A DNA stretch of 64,000 bases, from assembly GCA_029817715.1 (NCBI GenBank), contig JARUPY010000473.1, positions 4,960,001 to 5,024,000 of the forward strand, in the 5' to 3' direction. Positions 21,490 through 33,031 of the stretch are shown here, in pieces (within the stretch, counting starts at the first letter, position 1; every line of letters begins with the position of its first letter). A model generated the notes under the pieces. The model was given only the letters and a program-made list of their open reading frames with translations. It was not told the DNA's origin and did not search any database. Made by a program: the position numbers and the translations under genes. The stretch is from Melastoma dodecandrum. Taxonomy: Eukaryota > Streptophyta > Magnoliopsida > Myrtales > Melastomataceae.

Positions 21490-22221
21490 TGTTCGCTCCG
21501 AAAGTGTCCGTGGATAAGCCGGATCCAAACACGTCGGAAATCTATGGTACTACGGGTCAACTGGTGCCCGGAGGATTCATGAATGTGTGGTCGCCTATGA
21601 AATGAACGTAAGGAAAAGGAGAAGACAGCGGATAGGCAGCCTTAAGCGGAAGCACTTACAGATGCCATCGACGATGCATTCGAAAGTGAACAGAAACGCA
21701 AGAGTACAAAGAGAGAGCTTGAACACTGAAATGCTTGAAAAGATATGACAATATATGTCCGTCTGTAGAGAAGTGTTGATGTGGGTGTACAATGCCTAAG
21801 AACAACTATTTATACTAAGTTATACCTACGTATATACGGTAATGTAATATTGCACATATATTACGCTTCCTTTGCTGCCGGTCTCCATGGAATATCTCCT
21901 TTCTATATGAGTAAACTTGGCAACAATCTCCTTCCGGATCCTGAGATCTTCTGGAGCCTTCCTTAACAGCTGACTGATCGACCGTGTCGCCAATTGGCCT
22001 TCGCCGTAGAGTTTCCTCGCTCGCCCAGTCTGGCTGTCGCTTGTCGCTTTGCCGACCTGTGGTCACCCGTCGCTTGGTGATCCCTTCGCCTAGCAAGCCT
22101 TCACCTGGTGTGTATCCGTGGTCACCTCCTTCCTGAATTTTTCTTCCTTGGGCATGTGTTCTGAACCGTCGATTCACATATTGGGCTAATATCTGTAGCC
22201 CGGAATTTCAATTGATAGACA
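21490..22221 (-). repeat. 5' LTR of the non-autonomous element
   Basis: It runs from TGTTCGCTCCGAAAG to ATTGATAGACA and shares the TATAAATAGTTGTTC element (complement near 21805-21822). It is 22 bp shorter than its partner, mainly from a deletion in the CGTC(A/G)CCTGGTAATCTCGTCGC segment (present at 19918-19944). Confidence 0.85.
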
Positions 22222-22340
22222 GGTATTGTTTTGGTTACATTATTTCTTAGCTTTTATCGAAATATTTTCGACTTCATTGAACAAAACCCAGAAAAGGGAA
22301 CCATCTATACAATTCAAAATGAGTCCACTCGATCCATCAA

Positions 22341-23475
22341 TCAAATCCAGCATAAGCTTCCCACATGAACAACGGCATGGAACCAAGCTGGCATCCCTTT
22401 CACGACAACATCCCTAAACTTGCCCTTCTTCGGGACGAGCGCCCTGCTCTTGTACTCCAACAGGATCTCCCCTCCTTCAGTCACGCACAACACCCTCCCT
22501 ACCCTCCCGCTCAGGTTCTTCCATATCTTCATGATCGGCAGGTTCTCGTTCTGCTTCAGGGCCTTCGGCATGTACTCCCCGACGTTGTATTCCTTTACCC
22601 ATGATTCCTTCACTCCATATGTCTTCATCGCCCATATCTCCATCCTTCTGTAGTTGCAGTTGACCACGGCCAATAGGCAGCCTCGCAGGGCGCACAGTTG
22701 GTAGTTCCCCCTGGCGAGGGATCCCCCGTCGGGTTTTGGGATTTCTAGGAATCGTTCCTTGGTCATGTCGAAGGATACAATCTGTCTTGCCGATCGGTAC
22801 CTCCTCGGCCCAGTCACCCAGTGTAGCCTACCGTGGAGGAACGTCTCTGTCTGCTTCCTCTCGATCTGGTGGGACGCTTTCCTGAGGGTTCGCCAGGACG
22901 GGCATGGCCATCCTAGGGTGAGGACTTGGACTTCCGACTGCATGTGCCGGAGGCCGTTTTCCGGGAGTTTGCATAGTAGTAGACAGACTTGATCACCTTG
23001 TATTCTTCATGGCAGGCCTGTAACCAAACCCAAACACGACGTCCTGGTCAGAATACTGCCTCGACTCGGGAAGGTCCCGGAATTCGCCGGTGAAGGGATT
23101 GTACACGCGGAGGGGCTCCCGGTAGAGCGAGTCAGAGAGGTACATCAGGCCGTTACATGACCCACGACGTCAAACTCGGGCATTGAGTCCCAGAATGTGA
23201 TGGAGAACCTCTTTACAGCGAAGGAGGGCTTCGGTCCATCATCCTGAGCTCCAGCCTGGACCGTGGTGGATAACTCGACGAACCCAAGCTGGTTCCTGAT
23301 GGGGTAATCGCTATGAAAGACAAGGAAGGGACTGCTCATCGCCAAGAGGCACAAGTGCGCATCCGCAAGGAGGGGATCCTGGGCGAGCGACCTCTTGGAC
23401 CGGCACACGAGGCGGAACTGGATGAGGGAAGTGACGGGAAGACGGGAGAGCACGCTAGGATGATCTCCCGGGGCT
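22341..23475 (-). pseudogene. F-box protein pseudogene (F-box plus F-box-associated domain)
   Basis: The N-terminal part (23145-23475) reads EIIL, then VLSRLPVTSLIQFRLVCRS and RSLAQDPLLADAHL, a clear F-box, with a Lys where the family usually has Trp. The middle reads CNGLMYLSDSLYREPLRVYN and PFTGEFRDLPESRQYSDQDV, then FGFGYRP; the end (22341-22943) carries the F-box-associated beta-propeller-like segment (FLHGRLHWVT, IVSFDMTKERFLEIP, IWAMKTYGVKESW). At least four single-base frameshifts break it (near 23449, 23157, 23017 and 22950). Such proteins serve as substrate receptors of SCF ubiquitin ligases; this copy cannot. The first codons are missing or lie in a lost upstream exon. Confidence 0.85.
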
Positions 23476-24589
23476 GGTAATAGATAAATAATAATAATAA
23501 TAATAGAAATAAAAAAGAATCAGCCAGAAAAATTAATGGTCGGGACATCTAACATTTAACATACGCAACGCAGCAACAGTTTATAACAATAGAGAACTAT
23601 GTGATGACGACCTCTCCTTGCCTCGGCTCCCCCACCCTCCACCCCAACAAAATTCTTCTGATAATAACAACAAATCCGAATAATGCCGATCCCATCCAAT
23701 CCAAATTATTCTTATGGTTTTTGTCTCAAAAGTTAGTGTTTAGCCAGTCATATGCAAGAGAAATAAAAACAAATGTAGTCAGATTAACAATGACCATAGA
23801 GATAGATCCACACCCTCAAAGATAATGATAACTAATCTCAAGGAGACTTTATTACATGATGTTGTTATGGGTCCAGTAAAATATATAGGGTTGGGTTTAA
23901 GATCTAATTGTACGGACAACCCAATAAATAAAATATAAAAAACAGATTAAAAAATATGGGAACTTTGTAGTGGAATTTTGGTCTCCAAAACAATGTCTCA
24001 CGCCCATCATTTATTTATATATTTTGCTTTACTTTGCCAGCACAATTCCAACGTCCTAACTAAATATATATAAATAAAGGCGTACCAATAGATTGGAAGA
24101 AAGGAAAGTAAAGTGAACCCCATTAAGTCGACAAATCTTTCCCCAAACGAGACTCATTTTGTAATTTTTTTTTATTTTAAATTTTTTTCTGGGGTTGCCC
24201 TAAGAAGTTGGATTTTTCAAAAAAATATAAAGGAAAATTGTGAACCAAAAGAGGCTTTAGGACATACTTGATATTGATGATAGCTTTAATGGGAGTGACT
24301 AATTATGCATGGGAATAATAACATAATTAAAAAGGACTTAGCTAAACGTCCCCCTCCGGTCTCTGTTCAAAGTATAACTGAGAGAGAAAATGAACTCAAT
24401 ACGTACAATTATTTGGGCTTATAACAGGCCTTACGTATGGGCCAGGAGTACGCAAAAGCCCATATCGTTAATGTGCCTTAAGTTTAATGGGATTAGTAAT
24501 CGGCCCATATGCTTGCGTCCATTTTCTGTGTTGTCCTCCTTTTTTTTATTAGCACCTTTGGAGAAGGGAGGAAACGGCTCTAGATTCTT
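23476..24589. other. AT-rich intergenic DNA
   Basis: It contains an (ATT)n/(AAT)n microsatellite at 23486-23506 and, near 24400-24510, several GGCC/GGGCT boxes. No gene or RNA was recognised. Confidence 0.5.
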
Positions 24590-26280
24590 GAAATGGTCCT
24601 AAGAAGGTTAGTAAGTGTTTCAGGTGTGGCAAGTCTGGACATTTCAGATAAGTTATGTTGGATGGAAACTTCGCGGGTTTGTTGAAGTCTGACCAGAAAG
24701 TAGAGGAGGACTGGGATAAGTGTTTCCATGTCAACGTGATGATCTCGAGAGGTGAACAAGCAGCTGCAAAGGCACCTTAGGCGATCAACCAGAGATGGAT
24801 TGTCGATTCGGGTTGTGGTCATCATTTAACCGGAGATGATTCTGTTTTCTCGTCGACTAGAGCTCATTATGGTGGTGGCGGCATCATCACAGTGGATAAC
24901 TTGATTCACAAAGTCCAGAAGGAAGGATCGGTTATAATTGGCAACGACAAGGGATATGTGTATCATGTGGGAAAAATTTGAAGGATGTCTATCATGTTCC
25001 AGGGATACAGAAAAATTTATTCTATGTGGGAAATGCGGTGGATGCTGGGAACTTCGTCCTGTTTGGTCCAAAGGATTTGAAATTTCTTCGAAACGTGAAG
25101 GAGATACCGGCGGATGTCGTTCACACTAGTGCTCGAATAAATGTTCTTGTCGTTCTATCAACATCAAACTCCTACATCGAGAAAATGAGCATTAACAATA
25201 GTTCGTCACTGTGGCACGCGCTGCTCAGTCATCTCAATATGACCAAGTTAAGTGTTATGTCTCGAAAGAAGCTTGTAGACGGACAACCTGAAGGTCTGAG
25301 AGGTAGGAGGTGTGTGAGAAGGATGCCAGTATGGAAAGGCCCATATACTTCCCCTCAAAAACTCAGTCTCGAGAAGTAAAGCTCCATTTCATCGAAATCA
25401 CAGCGAGTTGATGAGTCCAACTCAAACTCCCTCATACTCGGGATGCAATTACATGCTGCTGTTTGTTGATGACTTTTTGCGATATAAGTGGGTCTATTTC
25501 ATAAAGGATAAGTCAGAGGCGTTTTCCAGGTTTCTCGAGTTTAAAGAGACTGTGGAAGGAGAACAAGGCAGGAAGATCCGAATTTTGTGGACGGAGAACG
25601 GAGGAGAGCTTTGTTCAAACGAGTTTAATCTATTTCGCAGGAAGATAGGCATTAAGAGGGAACTGTATTGCCTGGATACTGCGCAGCAAAATGGAATTGC
25701 GGAAAGGAAGATCGGAGACCTTGTCGAGACGTGTAAGTCTTGGCTGCATATGAGGAGCTTGCCAAAATAGTTGTTGGTGAAAGGCATGAAGTGTGCTGCC
25801 CGTGTGATCAATCAAGTTCCTCTCAGTCCAAACAATCTCTAGTCACCATTCTAGATGATGTATGCAGTCAAGCCAATCATTAAGTATTTCCGTGTGTTCG
25901 GCTCGATTTGTTATGTCCATGTCCCTGACTCCAGGAGAAGCAAGTTGGACGCTAAGGCTGTTAAGTGTATTTTCGTCGGCTATGACGAGAGGCAGAAGGG
26001 TTGGCGGTGTATGGATCCGTCGACACATAAGTATGTGGTGTCTCGAGATGTTGTCTTTAATGAGATCACCTCTTATTACTCCAAGAATGGTGAAGACAGT
26101 GTTCGTTCAGCCTTGCCGGTGTCACTTTCACCATAAGGATCTTCAAAGGAAGATTATCGCGAGAGGGGGAGTTCAGACTTGTCTCGAGAAGATCCGCTCG
26201 AGGAGGAGACAAATAGTCAGCGTCTCGAGGAGAGCTTTGTCTTGCCTCAGAAAGATTCTCTTGGAGAGGAGATTGCCTCA
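24590..26280 (+). mobile_element. Truncated Ty1/copia element (gag end, protease, integrase)
   Basis: In order, on the plus strand: a gag zinc knuckle (KCFRCGKSGHFR at 24613-24648, then a stop), a protease with RWIVDSGCGHHLTG (about 24790-24831), a pre-integrase segment (LKDVYHVPGIQKNLFYVG, SLWHALLSHLNMTKLSVM), an integrase core (25408-25770) and the downstream VFGSICYVHVPDSRRSKLD..FVGYD region (25855-26136). In the integrase both catalytic Asp residues appear as Glu (HSEL for HSDL, TENGG for TDNGG), while the third residue (QNGIAERK) is kept. Several stops break the frame. Reverse transcriptase and the 3' LTR are absent because the sequence changes abruptly into the polygalacturonase array at 26281. 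Confidence 0.9.
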
Positions 26281-26930
26281 TAAATTTTGTTCATATTTCT
26301 TAATTTTATCTTTTTAAAGAACATTTTTTTATTAGATTTAGATATATTGGAATGTGGTACAAGAATTGAATATTTTAAGATTTAAATGCACCTATTGCTT
26401 TTAAAATAAATAAACTAAAAGTAATTATATGATATTATAGCATAGTTACTCATTCTTTCCTTCCTTCGGTTCTTATAATTATCCCACTGGAGACACAAAA
26501 TTTAATATCATAACGACGTACAATGTCCAACATATTTAAGTTTGCGGTAAAGTGGGTTTTGGCCAACAGGCTTGAGCCATTGAAGAGTCGCCACGGCATG
26601 GGTTCATAGTCGACGGTCGATCCAACTTAAGGACGATTGAGGCACATGTATTCCGGAGCAAGATGATTCCCATCGAAGGAATCTAGTCGAAACTTCCCTT
26701 GAATGTAGCCAACGGTCGAAGATGGATGCAAAAGTCGGAGATCGAAGAGCATTGTCAGTTGATAGTCCTTGACGTTTGCTTCTAAGAACAGTTACGGACC
26801 CTTAATTTTGGGATTCGCACACATGCATTTCATGCGTTCTATAGATAGGCTCACTATTTAGGATTTAGGGACGAACAATCACTTGATCACAAAGCAGAGC
26901 ACTTAGGCTGTCTTCGCGTAGTTCCTTACA

Positions 26931-27155
26931 ATGTCTTTAGACTTACGTAATCCTTCAGTTCAAGTTACTATTAGCGACAATAAGTTGTTTTGTTCTTATC
27001 ATTGTCGAGATCCTCATTCTAGTGTCATTTTGATTTCTGACGGCCATTGTTGTTTTGTAACATCCGCTCACGTCATATCGCGACATGTATTTCTCGATAA
27101 AATATATCACATAACCATTTCTTTTCAGAAGACCAGCAAACAAATTTGTTTATAA
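26931..27155 (+). other. Conserved 74-codon open frame in each repeat unit
   Basis: A frame beginning MSLDLRNPSVQVTI lies in the 3' flank of the polygalacturonase and points toward it. It recurs at 30758, 34584, 38411, 42240 and 46067 (plus) and as 53989-54213, 57816-58040 and 61641-61865 (minus). The copies are identical except the last 15 residues, where this first copy reads ITISFQKTSKQICL and the others INIYFKKKRKQICL or ISL. I recognise no family. Conservation is explained by the recent duplication and is not evidence of function; an antisense frame of similar length overlaps it. Confidence 0.2.
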
Positions 27156-27647
27156 AACTTTGTCGAAAGAAAGGAACGAGATTCGTGAGTTTGTACGGGC
27201 CTTTTCGTAAAGTACGAATGGGCATAATAGCAGCAAGATTGACATTTGCTGCCACCTTCTTCTTCTGATTTCATTTACGAGGGAACAAATGGAGAAATCT
27301 TCCTTTTGTCCTATTAGTTACGGATAAGGACACGATTAGAGTGGTTAAGCACGCTAATTTTTTCAATTGATCCCTATTGCTGCTGCCGTTTCTTACCGTT
27401 TTGACAAACTTATCATCACAGACGTTTTATTGTCGTAATTACTTGATTAGCATTCTCAAATTGCAGGAGATTGGCGGATGTTTTCAAAAGGGACTGTCAA
27501 TAAAAACAAATATCACATTTAGTGATTAAAGGACAAAATTGTGGAAAGCGTTCTTTAACAATGGACAAGGCATCTCCGACCTGGCACTCACGCCTTATTA
27601 TAGTCGTGTCGACAAGCAAGCGTACACGGAAGTTGTTTTGGGGAACG

Positions 27648-29113
27648 CTATGCGGTGCAGGCAGGTGGCACTTGTGTTCCCGTAATTGTCGGGCTAACGT
27701 TAGAGCAGACGGACACTGCTCGGCCTTGTGGTCCATTGTAGCCCAGGTAGATTTTTCCGAGCCGAACATTCTTGCAAGGAAAGGCCGGGCTGCAAGCCAT
27801 ATTAACAACGACAGGGGTCGAAGAAGTCCCGTGGACGTTGTCGATGGTTATGTTGCTGATCCTTACAAGGGAAGGGACCTGCAGGAAACGGATGTTTCGG
27901 CAGGAAATTAGTCGGTCGAGCTCCGTGGAGTAGCGCGTATGACGATAATAATGGAAACGGGAGGAGACATTTTACCCCTCTCTTGCATAGGTTCCAGGGG
28001 CAGTACTCCTGATCGATGATCACGGGATTGCCGACGTTGTCCATCCTGATGTTCTCGAACTGGATATCTGAGATTACCCCTGGGTATGAAGCGGGCCACG
28101 TCTTGATCCTGATGCCATTCATCGTGCCGGTGAGCGTGCAGTTCTTGACGTAGAATCCCGTCACGGGGTCCTCGTTCTGATACTTGCCAAGGCTGCCTAC
28201 GCTGATCCCGTGTCCTGGTCCACATTTCACTCCAGTTACGTGGACGTCCTTGCTGCCGTCTCCCAACGAGATGCAGTCGTCACCCGTCCCGATGTTCGAG
28301 TTGGTGATGTAGATTCCGGACGACCTGCCGATATGGATGCCATCGGTGTTCGGGCTGTTGTCAGGGGCAGTGACCGTGACGTGATCAAATGTGAGGTTGT
28401 TGCAGCCGAGGACATTAACTTGGAAGCTCTTGCTATCCTTGGAGGTAATGTCCTTCACCAAGCCATTACTGACGAAGTTGAACCTCAAATTCTGTCGATT
28501 TCAACGCCCGACATGGGTACGAAAGTCACGTTAACTTCACAAAAAAAGTTCCCGAATTAAAACGACGAGAGGCCGAATGCCGCGAGCGTTTTACCATGGG
28601 GAGCTGGCGGCAGGAGAAGGTCTTATGGCAGTCGTTCAACGTCCAGGCGTACATCCCTTGGCCGTCAAAAACCCCGCCACCGTACAGCTTGAACCCATTG
28701 ATATAGCTGAAAACGACCCACCCATCAGTCTTGAACGCACTGGTGTCGGAAGGCGCCCTGATGGTAGCCTGGACCAGAAATTCAATGGGGGACTTGCAAG
28801 GTCCTTGGAAGAGTGCCTCGTTCAATGTGAATGTTCCCGGCGGGACCACGACCCTGCCGGGCACCTCGGAGTTGCACGCGGCCTTAAACGCCACCTGCAA
28901 TGCCTGGAGACCAGGGAACGCCAAGCTCGTCATTACCGTAATCCACGACAACCTTAACAAAGTAGCAAGTCTCTTTACCTTGGTGATGTCGGAATCGTAA
29001 CTAATGTTGCCGTAATTTCCGACATTGAATTCCTGAACTGCAACGCCAGTCGAAGATAAACCTAATAACAAGCACAACAACAAAACTATACTAAAATTAT
29101 TTTTTGCGGCCAT
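27648..29113 (-). CDS. Polygalacturonase copy 1 (GH28, pollen exo-type)
   Basis: Four exons: 28979-29113, 28595-28903, 27976-28491 and 27648-27878, all GT-AG and phase 0; 396 residues. Residues 1-26 are a signal peptide (hydrophobic LLLCLLLGL core), so the enzyme is secreted to the wall. GH28 enzymes hydrolyse alpha-1,4-galacturonan (pectin). Motifs: NTDG 196-199, GDDC 218-221, GHG 241-243 and RIKT 276-279, i.e. Asp198, Asp219, Asp220, His242, Arg276 and Lys278 are all present. Five N-glycosylation sequons are visible. Length and motif spacing fit plant pollen exopolygalacturonases. Intron 1 is only 75 nt and has no in-frame stop, so its retention would insert 25 residues after Lys45; I treat it as an intron because removal restores the family sequence DITK-ALQVAFKAAC. 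Unique here: Ile replaces Met in SDMQFENI. It is the only copy with a diverged 3' flank (27111-27135). Confidence 0.92.
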
Positions 29114-29196
29114 TTCCTTTGTATCTTTTGTTTTTTTCCCTTCCCGGCGTAAAGAGAGTTTTTGAGTTGTGGGATTTGCTTTTGCTTTTGATGTTC

Positions 29197-29204
29197 TTTA
29201 TATA
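29197..29204 (-). promoter_or_regulatory. TATA box, polygalacturonase copy 1
   Basis: TATATAAA on the minus strand, 84-91 bp upstream of the ATG, predicts a leader of about 55-60 nt. The rest of the leader is A-rich with no upstream ATG. Confidence 0.7.
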
Positions 29205-31474
29205 GAGGAGTGATTAGAGAGATAAAGCCTTAATCAACTACCAATCCAATTTTATTCCCTCATTCCACCAGCATTCCCCTAATTACCTAAACCGATAACC
29301 AACCTTTTATTATTGATATTATAGATTGCTATTTTGTTCAACTATGCAATTGTTGTTCTTCGTTGTTTGACTTCTCCTTTGATAACAACCTGTTTTTTGT
29401 TTTTCATAAACTACTTAACTTTGGTTAAATCATGTGCATCTTTTTTATTTTTAATACGTAAAAACATGTTTTTGTCGGATCATTTAAGAAATCAACTACA
29501 CCTAAATTTATGTTAAAATTTATATTGGCAAACCGTACCAAGATAGCGTATATTTTTAAAATGAAATTAGTTCAAAATTTCAATCATAAAACCAAAGTAT
29601 CTTTCATAAAACTAATACATTTGAATACCTGTGGTCTAAAGATGTTTTTAAAGGTACTCGTACTTAATATAAATACATTCAATTTTCCGCGGCACTACAA
29701 ACATTAGTTTTGAGATTGTTAATCTACGAATTATTATATGTTACATCACATATGAATTAATTAACTCTTCTTATATTAGAGTAGGAATGACTAGAAACAC
29801 ATTATATTACGTAATTATATTTTTCGTAACGCTGAATCAATCAAGTTCGTAATTAATACGTCAAGTTCTACACTGCTTTATGGCAAACATTGCGAGTTTG
29901 TTGTTTTTTTTTTTAAATTTTTACATTATGAAAGCGAAATACGATTTTACAGAAAGCTAATTAGTTTAACTCAACGGAAGATTTGAATAGTTCTACTTAC
30001 TTCTTGGTCATTAACTTGTCGTAGAAAATCACATCTCTTTCTCTTTAAAAATATAAATAAATAAAATATGAGAATATATTCGTAAATCCTTCTCAAAATG
30101 CTTGAATTAAATTTTGTTCATATTTCTTAATTTTATCTTTTTAAAGAACATTTTTTTATTAGATTTAGATATATTGGAATGTGGTACAAGAATTGAATAT
30201 TTTAAGATTTAAATGCACCTATTGCTTTTAAAATAAATAAACTAAAAGTAATTATATGATATTATAGCATAGTTACTCATTCTTTCCTTCCTTCGGTTCT
30301 TATAATTATCCCACTGGAGACACAAAATTTAATATCATAACGACGTACAATGTCCAACATATTTAAGTTTGCGGTAAAGTGGGTTTTGGCCAACAGGCTT
30401 GAGCCATTGAAGAGTCGCCACGGCATGGGTTCATAGTCGACGGTCGATCCAACTTAAGGACGATTGAGGCACATGTATTCCGGAGCAAGATGATTCCCAT
30501 CGAAGGAATCTAGTCGAAACTTCCCTTGAATGTAGCCAACGGTCGAAGATGGATGCAAAAGTCGGAGATCGAAGAGCATTGTCAGTTGATAGTCCTCGAC
30601 GTTTGCTTCTAAGAACAGTTACGGACCCTTAATTTTGGGATTCGCACACATGCATTTCATGCGTTCTATAGATAGGCTCACTATTTAGGATTTAGGGACG
30701 AACAATCACTTGATCACAAAGCAGAGCACTTAGGCTGTCTTCGCGTAGTTCCTTACAATGTCTTTAGACTTACGTAATCCTTCAGTTCAAGTTACTATTA
30801 GCGACAATAAGTTGTTTTGTTCTTATCATTGTCGAGATCCTCATTCTAGTGTCATTTTGATTTCTGACGGCCATTGTTGTTTTGTAACATCCGCTCACGT
30901 CATATCGCGACATGTATTTCTCGATAAAATATATCACATAAACATTTATTTTAAGAAGAAAAGAAAACAAATTAGTTTATAAAACTTTGTCGAAAGAAAG
31001 GAACGAGATTCGTGAGTTTGTACGGGCCTTTTCGTAAAGTACGAATGGGCATAATAGCAGCAAGATTGACATTTGCTGCCATCTTCTTCTTCTGATTTCA
31101 TTTACGAGGGAACAAATGGAGAAATCTTCCTTTTGTCCTATTAGTTACGGATAAGGACACGATTAGAGTGGTTAAGCACGCTAATTTTTTCAATTGATCC
31201 CTATTGCTGCTGCCGTTTCTTACCGTTTTGACAAACTTATCATCACAGACGTTTTATTGTCGTAATTACTTGATTAGCATTCTCAAATTGCAGGAGATTG
31301 GCGGATGTTTTCAAAAGGGACTGTCAATAAAAACAAATATCACATTTAGTGATTAAAGGACAAAATTGTGGAAAGCGTTCTTTAACAATGGACAAGGCAT
31401 CTCCGACCTGGCACTCACGCCTTATTATAGTCGTGTCGACAAGCAAGCGTACACGGAAGTTGTTTTGGGGAACG

Positions 31475-32940
31475 CTATGCGGTGCAGGCAGGTGGCACTT
31501 GTGTTCCCGTAATTGTCGGGCTAACGTTAGAGCAGACGGACACTGCTCGGCCTTGTGGTCCATTGTAGCCCAGGTAGATTTTTCCGAGCCGAACATTCTT
31601 GCAAGGAAAGGCCGGGCTGCAAGCCATATTAACAACGACAGGGGTCGAAGAAGTCCCGTGGACGTTGTCGATGGTTATGTTGCTGATCCTTACAAGGGAA
31701 GGGACCTGCAGGAAACGGATGTTTCGGCAGGAAATTAGTCGGTGGAGCTCCGTGGAGTAGCGCGTATGACGATAATAATGGAAACGGGAGGAGACATTTT
31801 ACCCCTCTCTTGCATAGGTTCCAGGGGCAGTACTCCTGATCGATGATCACGGGATTGCCGACGTTGTCCATCCTGATGTTCTCGAACTGCATATCTGAGA
31901 TTACCCCTGGGTATGAAGCGGGCCACGTCTTGATCCTGATGCCATTCATCGTGCCGGTGAGCGTGCAGTTCTTGACGTAGAATCCCGTCACGGGGTCCTC
32001 GTTCTGATACTTGCCAAGGCTGCCTACGCTGATCCCGTGTCCTGGTCCACATTTCACTCCAGTTACGTGGACGTCCTTGCTGCCGTCTCCCAACGAGATG
32101 CAGTCGTCACCCGTCCCGATGTTCGAGTTGGTGATGTAGATTCCGGACGACCTGCCGATATGGATGCCATCGGTGTTCGGGCTGTTGTCAGGGGCAGTGA
32201 CCGTGACGTGATCAAATGTGAGGTTGTTGCACCCGAGGACATTAACTTGGAAGCTCTTGCTATCCTTGGAGGTAATGTCCTTCACCAAGCCATTACTGAC
32301 GAAGTTGAACCTCAAATTCTGTCGATTTCAACGCCCGACATGGGTACGAAAGTCACGTTAACTTCACAAAAAAAGTTCCCGAATTAAAACGACGAGAGGC
32401 CGAATGCCGCGAGCGTTTTACCATGGGGAGCTGGCGGCAGGAGAAGGTCTTATGGCAGTCGTTCAACGTCCAGGCGTACATCCCTTGGCCGTCAAAAACC
32501 CCGCCACCGTACAGCTTGAACCCATTGATATAGCTGAAAACGACCCACCCATCAGTCTTGAACGCACTGGTGTCGGAAGGCGCCCTGATGGTAGCCTGGA
32601 CCAGAAATTCAATGGGGGACTTGCAAGGTCCTTGGAAGAGTGCCTCGTTCAATGTGAATGTTCCCGGCGGGACCACGACCCTGCCGGGCACCTCGGAGTT
32701 GCACGCGGCCTTAAACGCCACCTGCAATGCCTGGAGACCAGGGAACGCCAAGCTCGTCATTACCGTAATCCACGACAACCTTAACAAAGTAGCAAGTCTC
32801 TTTACCTTGGTGATGTCGGAATCGTAACTAATGTTGCCGTAATTTCCGACATTGAATTCCTGAACTGCAACGCCAGTCGAAGATAAACCTAATAACAAGC
32901 ACAACAACAAAACTATACTAAAATTATTTTTTGCGGCCAT
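31475..32940 (-). CDS. Polygalacturonase copy 2
   Basis: Exons 32806-32940, 32422-32730, 31803-32318 and 31475-31705. Intact, with all GH28 catalytic residues. The protein differs from copy 1 only by Met in SDMQFENI, the majority form. Silent markers: GGG for Gly in VLGCNN (shared with copies 4 and 6) and G at the variable intron 3 site in the GGTNGAGCTCC context (shared with copies 4 and 5). A (T)10 tract follows in the distal promoter. Confidence 0.92.
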
Positions 32941-33023
32941 TTCCTTTGTATCTTTTGTTTTTTTCCCTTCCCGGCGTAAAGAGAGTTTTTGAGTTGTGGG
33001 ATTTGCTTTTGCTTTTGATGTTC

Positions 33024-33031
33024 TTTATATA
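33024..33031 (-). promoter_or_regulatory. TATA box, polygalacturonase copy 2
   Basis: TATATAAA at the same distance from the ATG as in copy 1. Confidence 0.7.

Larger units (their letters stand above)
19334..22221 (-). mobile_element. Non-autonomous LTR retrotransposon, about 2.9 kb
   Basis: Two LTRs (19334-20087 and 21490-22221) flank a 1.4 kb internal region that encodes only the beginning of a gag-like protein. A polypurine tract (minus-strand GAGGGGGG, complement of 20094-20101) sits beside the left LTR, which fixes the left LTR as the 3' one and the element on the minus strand. Reverse transcriptase, integrase and protease are absent, so it would need enzymes from elsewhere. No clear 5 bp target-site duplication is seen (GTGGG before, GGTAT after). 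Confidence 0.8.

Noticed and set aside
27497..27808. 103-codon frame starting MLIWLAARPF over exon 4 and the 3' flank
   Set aside because: It is a frame-shifted reading of exon 4. The correct frame gives VPSLVRISNITIDNVHG and ends at the proper C-terminus after GTQVPPACTA.
28210..28957. Open frames of 89, 116, 126 and 129 codons opposite the polygalacturonase exons, recurring in each unit
   Set aside because: They are antisense shadows of GC-rich exons. Their repetition reflects the duplication of the unit, and the sense strand carries the GH28 motifs.
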